64,000 nucleotides of DNA from Enoplosus armatus. Lineage: Eukaryota; Chordata; Actinopteri; Centrarchiformes; Enoplosidae. Location: the NCBI RefSeq assembly GCF_043641665.1, contig NC_092192.1, positions 2,416,001 to 2,480,000 of the forward strand, written 5' to 3'. Shown here piece after piece: positions 1-11,635 of this stretch. The notes under the pieces are model-generated. The model searched no databases. It was not told where the DNA came from and saw only the letters and a program-made list of their open reading frames with translations. The position numbers and the translations under genes are program-made. Position 1 is the stretch's first letter. Every line of letters starts with the position of its first letter.

Positions 1-59
1 ATCATTCAAGTTTTAATTTAGTAATATGTATAACGTAGAAGTACCGTGGTGGGTCTGAC
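1..59 (-). other. start of drebrin intron 4 (5' splice site and first 59 nt)
   Basis: The donor GT is at 59-58 on the minus strand (GTCAGACC). The intron continues past the left edge of the window, so the next drebrin exon cannot be seen. Confidence 0.9.
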
Positions 60-134
60 CTGGAAGAAGTCTGCGATGGTGGCGACGTGGCTGGCACAGG
101 CACACTTACGGGCATCCGGCACGTCTTCCCCGAC
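60..134 (-). CDS. dbn1: drebrin (dbn1) coding exon 4, end of ADF-H domain
   Basis: Read on the minus strand this 75-nt exon encodes 25 residues, starting VGEDVPDARKCACASHVA and ending TIADFFQ. I recognise this as vertebrate drebrin: the human protein reads VGEDVPDARKCACASHVA then KVAEFFQ. Drebrin-like (DBNL) differs here, with TGEGVNDVRKGACANHV, so DBNL is unlikely. The exon is phase 0 on both sides. The acceptor follows an uninterrupted CT tract ending in CAG, and the donor is CAG/GTCAG. It codes the last part of the ADF-homology domain. Drebrin binds F-actin along its sides and stabilises it in dendritic spines and growth cones. Exon 3 lies upstream at 3776-3888; downstream exons (coiled coil, Pro-rich tail) are outside the window. 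Confidence 0.96.
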
Positions 135-3100
135 CTGAGAGAGAGAGAGAGATCGTAATGCTGAGTTAATGTTCTTATACCTGTTGTAGTGTACGGTCCA
201 AGTATTTGGACAAATTGTATTTTGATGCTTTGGCATCCAGAAGGAGGGAGGTGGAGAGGGAAAGAGGCAAAAAGTTCAGCAGCAGCAGTAACATCGCAGC
301 TGCTGTGTTTCTTTGCTGCTTTCTGTCGAGTCCGATCAGATTCACGAGGACGGTCTCCCCCTCGTCGTGGTCTCATTAGGCTCTTTGTTCAGCCGTGGTC
401 ATGTTCAGTTATTAACAGCTGTATTATAACGGGCTGGATGTGATTCACTAATCAGAGCTCATTCAAACCAACACAATGCAAACGCATCGGGCAGTAATTA
501 CAGAGAGAAAGAAACACGGGAACGCGACCGCATCTCATCTGAATTCATGGACATTTATCTCTCAATAACAAAATGTGTCCACTTTATCTGTCTGTGTGTC
601 CGACAGACTGAAGAGCAGAAAGCAGCAGAGACAGCTCGGATACTTTTGCAGTATATTTTCTTTGGTACTGTTGGGTGTATTTCCGTTCATTTCAGTGCAC
701 TTTGGGCCCATTTCTGGCACAGTCTGGCCCGGTTTGGCCCACTTTGCTACGGTCTGGTGCTTTTGGCTGTTACATTATGATGGACTCCTCTGGCTCGGCT
801 CCTGGTCTCATTTAAACACCAAATGTCTCCTTCTTCCTCTCTCAGTCTCTCATTCACTGCAATTACCGGATCTCTCGGTGGCTTTCTGCCCTTTTTTCAT
901 TCAACTCCGAGAAATTACATTTATGTTCCACTGACAGCAAATACGTTTGGAAATGTAATGATCCCAGATCACGTCTTCCAGCCACATAGTGATGAAATGT
1001 TTTTAATGAATGTGTCTGACTAAATGTTCATACTGTACGGTCTACAGACGACGTATTTCATTTGTATATCTGTTCTTGCTGCAGAATATAATATCTGCTC
1101 CTAGTAACTGAAGCACTTGGACTGCACTTGGTTAAGGTCTGGGAAATATTGTGGTCTTGGTTTAATATTGAAAAGGTCCAGAGTGATTTCCAAATTGTAA
1201 AATCACTGACCAGGGCAGGAAATATTATAACCCCCAACTAGGGAAATAAATCCAGCCTGAATGGAGTTTTAGACGTTATAAGTAGATATTGTAGGAAAAT
1301 AAATTAAACATTTCATCAGAAAACAACATCAACAAATGCAGCAAATCCTAATTTATGTTTCTTTCAAAACATAGTTTATAAACGTCCTTTCTAGGACACA
1401 GAGTTGGTGTGTGGGACAAAAAACTTACTGCTACTTGAAATAAACCAGACAGCAGCGACGTTTCCCTCAAGGCCTAATTGGCAAAACAAATTAACAGAAT
1501 ATACAACTCATTTCTAGGAGAGCCGTTTGTATCATTCTTCCTCTCTCCTTCTCTTTTTACATCCCTCTCTTCTTCTTCTTCTTCTTCTTCTCTCATCGTG
1601 GAGATGCTCTCGCTCAGGACCTCCGGCTGTTGTAAAACATTCATCTTACTACTCTCAGATGGACTTAAACGCTCGTAACACACTCTGCAATCACAAATTA
1701 TTCATAGCTTTCTGTTACACGTCGTATTCATCATGAATGAAATGGTGGACAAATATCTCCGGCTCGTAACTGGAAGGTCACGGGTTCATTACTGCATCAG
1801 TCTACATCTGCTCTCTCATTAAAACCACCACATAAAACGCTGGAAAGACTCTCCAAACATGAATCCATGAAACTGTAACATTAAGAAACAACATTATGAA
1901 CAAGTCAATGACTGTCCAACCCAAGATGTTGTTTCATAAAAATATCAATCTGTGGTTAAAACTGACATCATTCCCATTAAGTGCTGTTATTCCACCTCTT
2001 GAAGAAAGCAGTTAAGTTACTGTCTATAATCCGCAAACTTTCCTGTTTCTTTTTGTTTACTTTGTGGTGGAAACTCTATATTTACTGCTTATTATTCCTA
2101 TTTTATAGTTTATACATGAGGTCACTTTGACCTCTGGTGTGTGAGGCCTTAAATCAAGCGTCCTCCCTTCTTCCAACTTTTCTCTCTCACAGAGATAAAT
2201 CAGAAAACACTCTGGAGGAAGAAGAAAGGATCAGGCAGCCAGTTGGACTCGTTATGCCTGCTTGTATTGTTTGAAGACGATCTTTGCTAAGGCAACTTTC
2301 ACTTCTTTTCTGCCATTGATCTGTCTGTAAAACTTGAGTGTGACTTCAGTCCTCTGTCTTTTGTCTGATGAGAGCATGAGTCCCGTATGCACATGAGAAA
2401 CTGTGGGCCGAATGAAACTCTGAGAGACAACTGCTTTTTTAAAATTCACTTCATTACAGAAATGTCATCACTTACTGCTGTATAAAAGGCTGCATTTACT
2501 CAACTTTAGTTTCTCAATTCTAGTTCTGACAAGTGATTTTTCAAGTCACTTGAACATTTTAAAGTAGACAAATGAAATCAATTTATATTAAAAGTTATTA
2601 GGTTTCATTTCCAGTAGTATTTGTTTTTCACCAGTAACTAGTCACTCTGCCCTGTCACATGCAAACACAAGTCAGTGGATCATGATTTGAAATCTGTGGT
2701 TAACATGTAACAAAGGGAGAGTGCTGTTGAAGTGGACTCTTAACTACATCACTGTTGTGTTGTTTTCATTTTGACCTGAGAGAAGATCACGTGACTCATC
2801 TGAGAGTTTGCTTTTCATCCATCAGAGGAAGCAGCTTTTTCTTCAAGATTTTAGACAATAAAAGACACACGATGGATAAAACTTTCTATTTCAACCTCAT
2901 TTTATTATTATTATTATTATTTATTGTTAAATGTTCTCATATCAGAGCTTTGTTATATTACTCCCTGCGTCCTGACAATCAGCCAGGACAACAGCTAGTG
3001 TAACGTTACTTTGACAGAGGAGGGATCCTTTTTAAACAACGTTGTAGAAGTGTTTCATATAAAACACGTAAAAACAGTGAGTATAAAAACAAATTAAAAA

Positions 3101-3194
3101 GCTATTGTAACCCTCGTCGCCTACGGGTGGAGCCAGTGTCAGAATTGGAGGAACCATTATTTTCTTTGCCTGTAGGTGGCGACATGAGCATCTA

Positions 3195-3522
3195 CACTCA
3201 GTGGCCACTTCCTTACGTACACCTGTGCGATCTCATGCCCTTCAATACAACAGCTCAGCTATAAACTCACAAGTTCAGTTTTTGTCGTTTATTTTTGAGG
3301 TCATAGTTAAAAGTTGTTCTGAACTTCATCATACTGAGAGGTGTTTCTTCAATATAATGCAGTCCAGTATCACTACTAACAACACCACCACTAACTATGA
3401 TCACGGTGCTAAAACAAATGATTGAATTAACGCCTTTATAACAATTACAGAAGACTTAATAGCAGAACAGTTGTATTGGATTGTATTAGATTGTACAGGT
3501 GTACCTAATAAAGTGGACACTG
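3195..3522. mobile_element. MITE with about 28-bp terminal inverted repeats
   Basis: The left end reads CAGTGGCCACTTCCTTACGT then ACACCTGT. The right end, reverse-complemented, reads CAGTGTCCACTTTATTAGGT then ACACCTGT, so the two ends are imperfect inverted repeats. The interior is AT-rich and has no transposase. This end sequence is familiar to me from fish genomes as a short non-autonomous DNA transposon. No clean target duplication was seen. It lies in drebrin intron 3. Confidence 0.75.
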
Positions 3523-3670
3523 CAGATGCTGTTACTTTTCTTGCTGAGGCTGCAGCTGTGATTGGATGATGTAGACGTGGTGTGTCCTTGTTAGATAAAC
3601 TGTTGAATTAAAAATGTGCTGTGAACCTTAATGACTCTGATGCTCTACTTTATTACCTGTGAGGACATTT

Positions 3671-3672
<2 letters not shown>

Positions 3673-3723
<51 letters not shown>
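3673..3723. repeat. (GT)25 microsatellite, (CA)n on the drebrin sense strand
   Basis: This is 51 bp of uninterrupted GT on the plus strand. On the drebrin transcript it is (CA)n, starting 52 nt after the exon 3 donor site. CA-rich RNA at this kind of position is a known binding site for hnRNP L; an effect on exon 3 is inference. Confidence 0.97.
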
Positions 3724-3726
<3 letters not shown>

Positions 3727-3775
3727 CCTGGGGGTGTTTAGCAGTGCGTCATGCCCCCTGACCCCGACGACTCAC

Positions 3776-3888
3776 CCAGTTGATGAGGATGTATCGTGGC
3801 AGAGCGGAGGTGGGCTCCTTCAGGCTGCAGAAGCCGTACATCACCCTGCCGCTGTCAAAGGTCAGCGTGATCTCTGCCAGACCGCCTC
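3776..3888 (-). CDS. dbn1: drebrin (dbn1) coding exon 3, central ADF-H domain
   Basis: The minus strand gives a 113-nt exon (2 nt + 37 codons). It includes GLAEITLTFDSGRVMYGFCS, then LKEPTSALPRYILINW. Human drebrin has [24 protein letters not shown] at the same place, so the identity is secure. The acceptor is a pyrimidine-rich run ending in TGCAG, and the donor is TGG/GTGAG. The exon starts in phase 1, completing a codon begun by the last G of exon 2, and ends in phase 0, matching exon 4. It encodes the central strands and helix of the ADF-H domain, which binds filamentous actin. Relative to human, the segment before GL is glycine-richer (SSGGGGL for ASGEGGL). Confidence 0.96.
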
Positions 3889-6800
3889 CTGCACCACAGA
3901 AGAAGAAGAGACTGGTTTTAATGGTCTGTTAGACTGCCCTCTGTCAGGGAGAAGCTGCCAACGTCCAGTCATCACACAAACTGCTCAACAAATCAAGATC
4001 AACAAATTAATCAACTTATGAAAGAAACTAAAAACCAATCAGAGATCATGTAATGTAACTCTGATGAGACGATCCTCTAAATGTGTTATTCTAATAACAG
4101 AACATGTTTTGAACTTTCAGTCTTCAAGTACAGAGACAAACAGTCATTAAAGATACCTAAATCCTGTCTGGGAACACTGAAGAGTCAGAGGCACGTTATC
4201 ACCATTTAATTCATCATGTTACTGAGCACCACTTTGTGAAATTACATCAAATCTGTGAATCAGTCAACTAAGTTTGGTTGCAGTCCTCCCCATGTTGTCA
4301 AGATTTATTTCATTTAATGTCAAATAGCCCATGCAAATGATAGAAAAATGGTAAATCATAACAAAAAAAAGAAGTTTAATGTACCAAACTTGGTAACCAG
4401 TAAAGACTGGATGTGATCCACAAGAGTGGGATCTAAAATCTTCTTCTATCTTTCTATAATTTGTTATAATCTTAAACATGAAAATAGCAGTTTGTTGAAA
4501 AGATTCGTCTACAGCTTTTGTTCGTGCAGATCAGCAGCGACGTGTTCAGGGCTGCAAGGTTCACGCCTCAGATTAAGATCCTGTTCTCCAAATCTCAGTG
4601 TTACTTCAGATGTATACACACACACACATATTTGTACACACCACACAAACAAACACACAAGCATGACTGTGGTCTACTGGTTCTGATCTGAAGAGGCAAA
4701 CAGATTCCTCTGAGGTTCCAGTGCAGATGAACAAACTGTGTTTCCTCTCCGTCGCTGCTGAAATATTCACGTCTCGCTGGGGAAAAGCTGCCGACATGAA
4801 GGAAACTGAGGCCGCTAATGGCTGAAGTGGCTCTTTATCATGCATCTCTCCAGCATTAGCGATGCACACACTTCACTGTAGTAGCTCCAGTTTATTCCTC
4901 TCATGTGATCAGCGTTTTTATATTCAGGACTTGAGCGTTGATGATTACATTAGACTCACAGAATACTTTTGATAAGGTTCTTAAAAACAAATCAAAGTGA
5001 ATCCATGAAACACGACCGGCTCTTTCACAAAATCTACCACTTCTTTGAAGATGTGTCTGAGGCGGACATTACTCTGGATTTTTCATATTGTCAACAAATC
5101 GCATGAAAAGACCAAAACCAGCAATGTTGTTGTCTGTCTGTGGCTCTCAGCACCAAACCCATTGGTTCCTACTGAAGATGTAAATCTTTAAAAACAGCAA
5201 ACAAATATATAATTTCATTTTTTTTAAAAAGGCTCAGTAATTTTCTAAAACAGCTGGTCACTGTAGTTTTTAGCAAATGTAACTAAAACGGGAGGAACTA
5301 GTGCATTTGTTGGGGACTATTTTCAGTGGCGGAGCAATACACGTTTCACCCAGTGCAACGTTGAACTTTTCATGGGATTTGTTTAGCCTTTTTTTGTCAG
5401 ATTATGTTTTGTTTGTATGGCCTGCAGGGGGAGCTGTTGTCATGGGAATAGTCTTGATGCCATATTGTAGATTTTTATCGTAGATAGTTGATTGATCTGC
5501 CATATTTTTCTGAAGCATCGATGACGGAGTTCATGAAGAGTATGAGCACCGCTCTTTACTCACTGTTCATCTGAGCAGGTTAATTGATTTAGTATTTTGT
5601 GTGGGTACAAATTATGGTTATATCTTTGTTTAGCAATGTAAAATTTACAGAATCTAAAAAGAATGCTATGCTAACGGCTAGTGTAACATGCTTAAGGAAA
5701 CCGTCAGTTTCTGTCCAAATGTGGTGCAATTTTTATTCAAATTTACAGAAAATCGACAAAAGAAAATGTGAATTAATGTGCTTTTCCATCCACTGTCGAA
5801 TATTAGGACTGATGTTTTCAGAAATGCACTTAATGTCAGGTGACTGACAGTTGGAGCACTGCAACGGCTTGAATCATCAGCACAAAAGATAAACAGAAAT
5901 GTTAGAAAATATCTGGCTCTTTGATAAAAACAACCGTATAAGCCTGTGGACATAAACAACTGAAGGGGAGAGGTCAACTATGACTCCCAAGGTGCATTTT
6001 GGTCAGAATCATCCAATCACAGAGCTTCACATTCTGCTAACAGCGACCCGAAGATAAAAATGAAAAACCTGATAAAACAGTTTAAATCAGTTCACTTCCA
6101 GATTCTGGGTCAGTTTGGGATGAATTCAGTTACCGTGGCAACGCGTTTTGTTTTTAGCTGCAGCAACTGAATTTGTGCCTCTGGCAATGTGTGCTGTAGT
6201 ATTTGAGGCCATTTGCCAAATGACCAAACAGACGGAAAAAAACATGATTTATGAGAAACAAAGCTTAAATACATCTAAAGGATTGTTACAACATAAACAA
6301 ATAGTATGGTTCAGTTACCCAGGAGGCTCCTGTGTTTTTGTGTTGAGGAACATTAAAAGAAATCATAAAAAGAAAACTCCTAATGTGGGAAAAATATTTC
6401 TGGAAAAAGCCGCTCCTCTCATTCCACAACTCTATTACCTCCTAATGTAAATACAGTATAATAAAATGCTGTTGGAACATGTTGTTTATGACCTGTTTAG
6501 TTTCAGTGAATGTGCATAAATCATGAACTTTATTGTGAATAATTACACATACCTCCACTGGTTATATTTCTCTGTTTATTGTCCTGAGACACTAACTGCA
6601 CAGATAAATATCTCAAATGTATTTCCTTCTACTTTTGTGATGAAGATATAGAGAAATAATGACTCAGTTACTTCACTATGTATAACAATTATATGTTACA
6701 TACGTATGTATATTTGAATGTGTATTCATGATATTATCACAGTCTGAAGGAACACCCTTGTATGCTGCATGTGTGTGTTTCAAACATGGAGGAGTCTCAT

Positions 6801-7080
6801 TAAACTGTAATGATCCTGCAGCGCTTCATTAACTGTAGCACTAATGAATCCAGCTCTCCGGTGGCTCAGTAACAATCAGAAGACAAAGAACGTGATTGTT
6901 TTTTACCCTTAAAGCAACAGCAGCACCTGCCGAGCTTATCAGAGCTACAGCCGCAGCAAATTACAACACACGACGTTAACATGTTCATTGGCAGCCATGT
7001 TCATTAAACCATGAAAAGAATAACAGCAAGATGTCACATTTGGGGGAGATTAAATTTGTGATAGAAAAGCATGAACTCAC
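3889..7080 (-). other. drebrin intron 2
   Basis: This 3.2-kb intron separates exons 2 and 3. The donor is GTGAGTTC, and the acceptor is preceded by a TC-rich tract. It holds a D2-family repeat at 5078-5480 and otherwise AT-rich unique sequence. A frame giving MISDW before a weak GTTTTT donor near 4043 is downstream of exon 2, so it cannot be exon 1. Confidence 0.85.
5078..5480 (+). repeat. dispersed repeat family D2, longest copy
   Basis: This segment shares long near-identical blocks with 24318-24440, 28575-28800 and 33095-33345. The left block contains GACCAAAACCAGCAATG and CCCATTGGTTCCTACTGAAG. The right block contains GTAGTTTTTAGCAAA and GTTGGGGACTATTTTCAG. Only this copy in the window has both halves. 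No coding capacity or clear termini were recognised, so its class is unknown. Confidence 0.8.
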
Positions 7081-7136
7081 CTCCTGATGATGCGAGTGTC
7101 AAATCATTGCTGTCGTCCTCATATGTGTACAAGGCC
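7081..7136 (-). CDS. dbn1: drebrin (dbn1) coding exon 2, ADF-H domain
   Basis: The 56-nt minus-strand exon encodes ALYTYEDDSNDLTLASSG, flanked by split codons. Human drebrin reads ALYTYEDGSDDLKLAASG. The first base (G) completes a Trp codon begun in exon 1 (TG/G, phase 2), and the last G begins a Gly codon finished in exon 3. The acceptor is excellent: CTCTCCCTCTTTCTCTTTCT then AACAG. The donor is GGAG/GTGAGT. This is an early ADF-H strand region following the N-terminal helix. Exon 1, which should encode the initiator Met and about 28 residues, was not found between here and base 64000. Confidence 0.95.
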
Positions 7137-7224
7137 CTGTTAGAAAGAGAAAGAGGGAGAGTGTGAGTCAATCAGACCACTTTCACCTTCATGACCGTTA
7201 CAGCATCATCTGGTTCATCAAAAT

Positions 7225-7440
7225 AATTGAGTTTACCGCTAATTAGCTAATGCTGGCATGCTAACACACTTAACTAAGATGGTAAACATGGTAAACATCA
7301 TACCTTCTCAGCATTAGCATGTTAGCATTTTCATTGTGAGCATGTTAGCATGCCGATGTTAGCATTTAGCTAAAATGACCACTGTGCCTGAATACAGCCT
7401 AACAGAGATGCTAGCGTGGCTGTAGACATTTTAGACTTGT
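7225..7440 (+). repeat. dispersed repeat family D1 (TTAGCATGCTAA type)
   Basis: The segment is full of GCATGTTAGCAT / GGCATGCTAACA half-palindromes, followed by ACTGTGCCTGAATACAGCC. It matches the right half of a dispersed element whose other parts occur at 21715, 26465, 31425 and 38010 on the plus strand and at 50815 and 61380 in the opposite orientation. I recognise this as a common teleost interspersed sequence. No open reading frame is visible. Confidence 0.8.
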
Positions 7441-8233
7441 TGTCACAATACATTGTATATTTGTCAGACACGTGACCAAAGTGACCCAACGCCTCCTGTA
7501 TATGAACAACAGGTAGAAGTTATCAGAAATTGTCTCAAACAAATAACAGTGTGTTAAATGCTGCAGAACAAGATCTTAGATGTGCTTTCCCATTTTAAAA
7601 ACCTCTTCTCTTCTACTTCAACACTCTGTGGTGAATTTCCTCACGTTAGCAGTATTTCAGACTGATCTTCAGTGTGTTGTCTGTAAACACTGCAGCGCTA
7701 CTACAAAACACAGCCATGCTGCTTTAGACCGCAACATCGCATATTAATTGATTAACATCAGATAACAAATCGGGGACTTCCTGATGACGACGGTTGAGGA
7801 AAGTAACAGAGGTTGACAGAGCAAGCGACTGCGGTCGTCAGCAGACAGTGTTACGAACCTCTTTAGGATGACTGATGGAGCTGCTTTATCTGTGTAAAGC
7901 AGATTACTTGGTTTGATTAATGACTGTGGGAACTCTTGTCTCTGCCTGTATTAAAAAAAGCACCGACACTTTTAATAACGACACAAGTTGACACAAACTT
8001 TCGTACCACTCCCCTTAACCTAAAACAACTACAACCAAGTCTGAACCCCCAAAGAAGTGAGGACAACACGTCCTGCACAAATATAGAGACCAAACACACT
8101 GTGACAACTGTTCACATTCACAGTTTGACCTCTGCTGCCCTCCCCACCATCGTCTCTGTCACTCACACCCGCAGTATATGCAAACACATACAGTATACAC
8201 TCACTGCATTATATAAAGTCAATTACATGCATG

Positions 8234-8235
<2 letters not shown>
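7441..8235. other. gene-free stretch right of drebrin exon 2
   Basis: This is unique-looking AT-rich sequence with short open frames only. No splice-flanked coding segment was recognised on either strand. Confidence 0.6.

Positions 8236-8291
<56 letters not shown>
8236..8291. repeat. (CA)28 microsatellite
   Basis: This is about 56 bp of uninterrupted CA on the plus strand. The 129-aa open frame crossing it contains a run of His-Thr and is an artefact. Confidence 0.97.
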
Positions 8292-8292
<1 letters not shown>

Positions 8293-8429
8293 CTGACCTC
8301 TTTGGCTGAGGTTAAACGAAGGTGACAGAGATTACAGTTTATCCGACATCTCCAGATTGACATGTTTGACCTCCTGTTACGACCCTGCAGTAAAATCCAT
8401 CAACCTGCAGGTCAGAATGAAGTTATTAC

Positions 8430-8963
8430 CAGAGGTGGAAAGTAACGTAGTACGTTTACTCTTAAGTACTGCACTTAAGTACAACATTTGAGGCACTTGC
8501 ACTTTATTTGAGTTCTTCTACTCCACTACATCTGAGAGGGAAATATTGTACTTTTTTTTTACTTCACTACATTTATCTGACAGCTTTAGTTACTTTACAA
8601 ATTAAAATTGCTGGACACAAAACATATGAAGAGTTTATGAAATATGATGTTTTGTCACAAATTAAACTACAAGTACGGCTGAAATCATTATATATTATTG
8701 GATCATTGTTATTGATTAACATGTAAGCATGTGCCAGTTGAGGTGAAGCTCATTGCAACAGCTTTATATTCTCTTGGGTAGTGTAATCTATAACAATATA
8801 TATTTTAAACGGATCAAATGTTTTGTATGTAGAACTGTAATCTGAGAAGAAACTGGCAGCTGGAGCAGAACTGTAAAGTAGCATACAATGGAAATACAAG
8901 TACCTCAACATTGCACATAAGTACAGAACTTGAGTAAATGTATTCAGTTACTTTCCACGGCTG
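8430..8963. mobile_element. non-autonomous DNA transposon with CAGAGGTGGAAAG ends
   Basis: The left end reads CAGAGGTGGAAAGTAACG. The right end reverse-complements to CAGCCGTGGAAAGTAACTG, giving terminal inverted repeats. Inside are many CTTAAGTACT / ACTCCACTACAT blocks. Candidate 8-bp flanks GTTATTAC and GTTAGTAT agree at 6 of 8 positions (taking the right end two bases in), which would fit an old hAT-type duplication. I know this sequence as an abundant fish element. A second, end-worn copy is at 44900-45268. Confidence 0.8.
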
Positions 8964-9971
8964 TTAGTATCTTTAGATCCATTTCTATGGGTTTGATACG
9001 ATCATTTGACAAATGTTTAAATCATGAACCATCTGGTGGTTCAGCTGCAGTTAAAGAGGATGTAAACATCTCAGCGCTTCCAGCTATTAAATATATTTTC
9101 TGTTCTTTAAAATTCAACATGATGTCCAATCATGGGAGCTGAAACTCCTCCTGGATGAATAAAAGGTGAATTTGTGGCGTTCCCTCATAACGCCGACCGA
9201 CTCTCCATCAAATCAGGAGAAGCTGTGGAAACTGAAAACCAACTGATCAGAATGGATTTCTCTACATATTAAATGCATACTGGGATTGAGGTTAGAGAAA
9301 TTACCCTTTAATCTATCAGGGTTTAAACGGGAGATTATAAACAGGGGAGCAGTGCACTGTAGATTATTGAAGATTATTATTAAAGACTGACATATATAAC
9401 GCAACCTGCTGAGGAGGTCTTGGGGAGGAGGTTGGTGTCCTGGTTTCTTTCAAGCATGATGAAGATCATTCTTCCTAAACTGGTGTGTCTTTGGTCTGCT
9501 GATGGGGGCACCAGGTGGGAAAATGCTCATTGGGATTGTTTAAGAATGCATTTAAAAAAGAATACTTGTTGGTTTTCTTCAAAGTTTAAAGCCCAGGATT
9601 TGAGATCCTGGTATTGACCAGGATTTCGCCACAAACTTCAGCCCCATTCACAGAGGAAAGTAACTGCAGGAACGGTGTGCTAAAGACTACCACATCTACT
9701 GAAACAAAACCACCTTCTCCGAACTACATTCATGTACATCAAAAATACTGATGAATGACCTTCAAATACAGTCACTACATCCCTGAACCAGGGACATTGC
9801 GGTAACACCAAGACACCCTCATGATCACCAATGTTTTTATATGTATTTTTATAAAAAAACAACAACAAAAAACATTACTACACAATCTAATGAGAGGAGG
9901 AGAATATACCATTTTGTGATTAATTATCTGCAAACTTCAGTTACTGTGAGACATTGAGGTTTCCTAGGTTA

Positions 9972-10075
9972 GCTCATGTTTTATTTGCTCGGGCAGCTGC
10001 GGAAATGGAAAGTAATTGAAAATGAACTGAAAGGTTCCCGACTCATTTGCATTTGTGAGTTAGTCTGGCGATGCC
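9972..10075. mobile_element. short deletion copy of the MITE family M1
   Basis: The left part, CTCATGTTTTATTTGCTC, matches the start of the copies at 12428 and 30178. The right part, ending GTCTGGCGATGCC, matches the end of the 12428 copy. The intervening 350 bp are missing, so this is an internally deleted copy. It retains an octamer motif ATTTGCAT at 10045-10052. Confidence 0.7.
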
Positions 10076-10502
10076 TGACTACCCCTTTACTACATAAACC
10101 TGGAAATGAAATGGCTCCTGTTCCTGACTCTTTTCTTTTGGTTGCAGACTCGACACTGGTCTTTTCTGAAAGGGAACTCTTTAGATTTAGTTAGACTATG
10201 TGATACTGAACTGAAGTGACAGCGACACAAACAGCGACATAATGTGAGGTTTGTGTCTGTCTCACTGCTGCAGTGATGTCGGCATCTTTAACGGATTTGT
10301 GAGGCTTTGTGCTTTTACATAAATGTGTAGTTTGTGAACAGGGTTTGTTATTCACAGCAGCATGTTGTTGTGGACCTCCATGTGCCTCTGGGTGGTGTTG
10401 GTGTGTGACAGGTCTTACCAGCCGGGCTCAGTCAAGATGACCTCATGCTTTTTCAGCCTGAAGCTTTTGTCTGGCCTCCGTCTGACTTTCTGCTGACCTC
10501 AT

Positions 10503-10572
10503 CCCCCCCCCCTCCCTCCTGTCTGTTTCTGCAGAGTCACCCTCTGCTTTACCCCCCCCCCCCCCCCCCCCC
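10503..10572. repeat. two poly-C runs (10 C and 21 C)
   Basis: There are 10 C at 10503-10512 and 21 C at 10552-10572, with CCTCCCTCC between and after. The minus strand could form G-quadruplex structures. Sequencing and assembly length errors are likely here. Confidence 0.95.
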
Positions 10573-11218
10573 TCCCTCCATGCCAGACTGCACATTTCTC
10601 CAGAATCCTCCTCTCCAATCAGCTCTTTCCTCAGAAACAGATTAGACTTCTCTCTACATCCCCCAAAGTCTTACGATCATACCGGGATAAAACCAGTCAT
10701 AAGAGAGTCTGTGTCGTTTTTAGATGCAGCAGGCAGCTGTTTTTAGAGAAAAAGCTGTAAAAAGCCACCATACACGACGTGACAGACACAGTGAGGGACT
10801 AGCTGGTGAACATAGTGGAGCATTTATAAAGGTTTATCCTCTGAACAATGGCCATTTTGGGACATCTCAGACTCAGCTCAGCTCCACACTGTCGGCCTCT
10901 GTTCAACTTTCATCTGTCTACGCTTGACTTTGTCAGCTTCAGCCGTTTTTAAGTTAAGCTGTAATTTATCTTATATTATTTGTTTTCATCTAATTTATTT
11001 CCTCTCTTAGAAACTCTCCTAAACAAAAGATCTGAGTTCTACTTCATCAGTGGAAGTCAAAGAGAACGAAAGTACAGACAAGAATGAAGATGGAGGCCTC
11101 TTGTTACCAAATCATCCACAATGATCTGGTAACCACAACAATTACAGCGGCAGTTATAGTAGTTGATCACAACAAAAGAGTAGAAAAGCAAATTCCTTGA
11201 GGCAGAAAAGGAAAGGCT

Positions 11219-11234
11219 GGGGGGGGGGGGGGGA
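11219..11234. repeat. poly-G run (16 G)
   Basis: A run of 16 G on the plus strand introduces a purine-rich region that continues to about 12010. Confidence 0.95.
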
Positions 11235-11289
11235 TTATAGACGAAAAAACTAAGAGAGCAAAAGTCAGGGATTAAAAAGATGACAGATA

Positions 11290-11380
11290 ATAAAGACAAC
11301 AGGGTGTAAAAAGGATGGAGGAGAAAAGGGGATGAGAAAGAAAAAGAGGAAGCATTTAAGATTGAGAGTGATAGATTTAT

Positions 11381-11449
<69 letters not shown>

Positions 11450-11570
11450 CAGAGAGACAGAGAGAGAGCATGTGTGAGTCTCACTCGCTCACTTGAGGCT
11501 CTATAAATAATTCTCTTTAAAGCAGACAGCTGTTTATTATTCATATAAAGCCCTCATGACCTAGAAACAG

Positions 11571-11635
<65 letters not shown>

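Larger units (their letters stand above)
135..3775 (-). other. drebrin intron 3
   Basis: This 3.6-kb stretch separates exons 3 and 4. It begins on the minus strand with GTGAGT, followed 52 nt later by a (CA)25 tract. It ends in a CT microsatellite that forms the polypyrimidine tract of the exon 4 acceptor. It contains a MITE at 3195-3522 and a short (TTC)n run near 1567-1590. I see no other coding exon in it; the short open frames have no protein-like character. Confidence 0.85.

Noticed and set aside
4027..4055. MISDW followed by GT on the minus strand as drebrin exon 1
   Set aside because: It is downstream of exon 2 on the transcribed strand, and the donor (GTTTTT) is weak.
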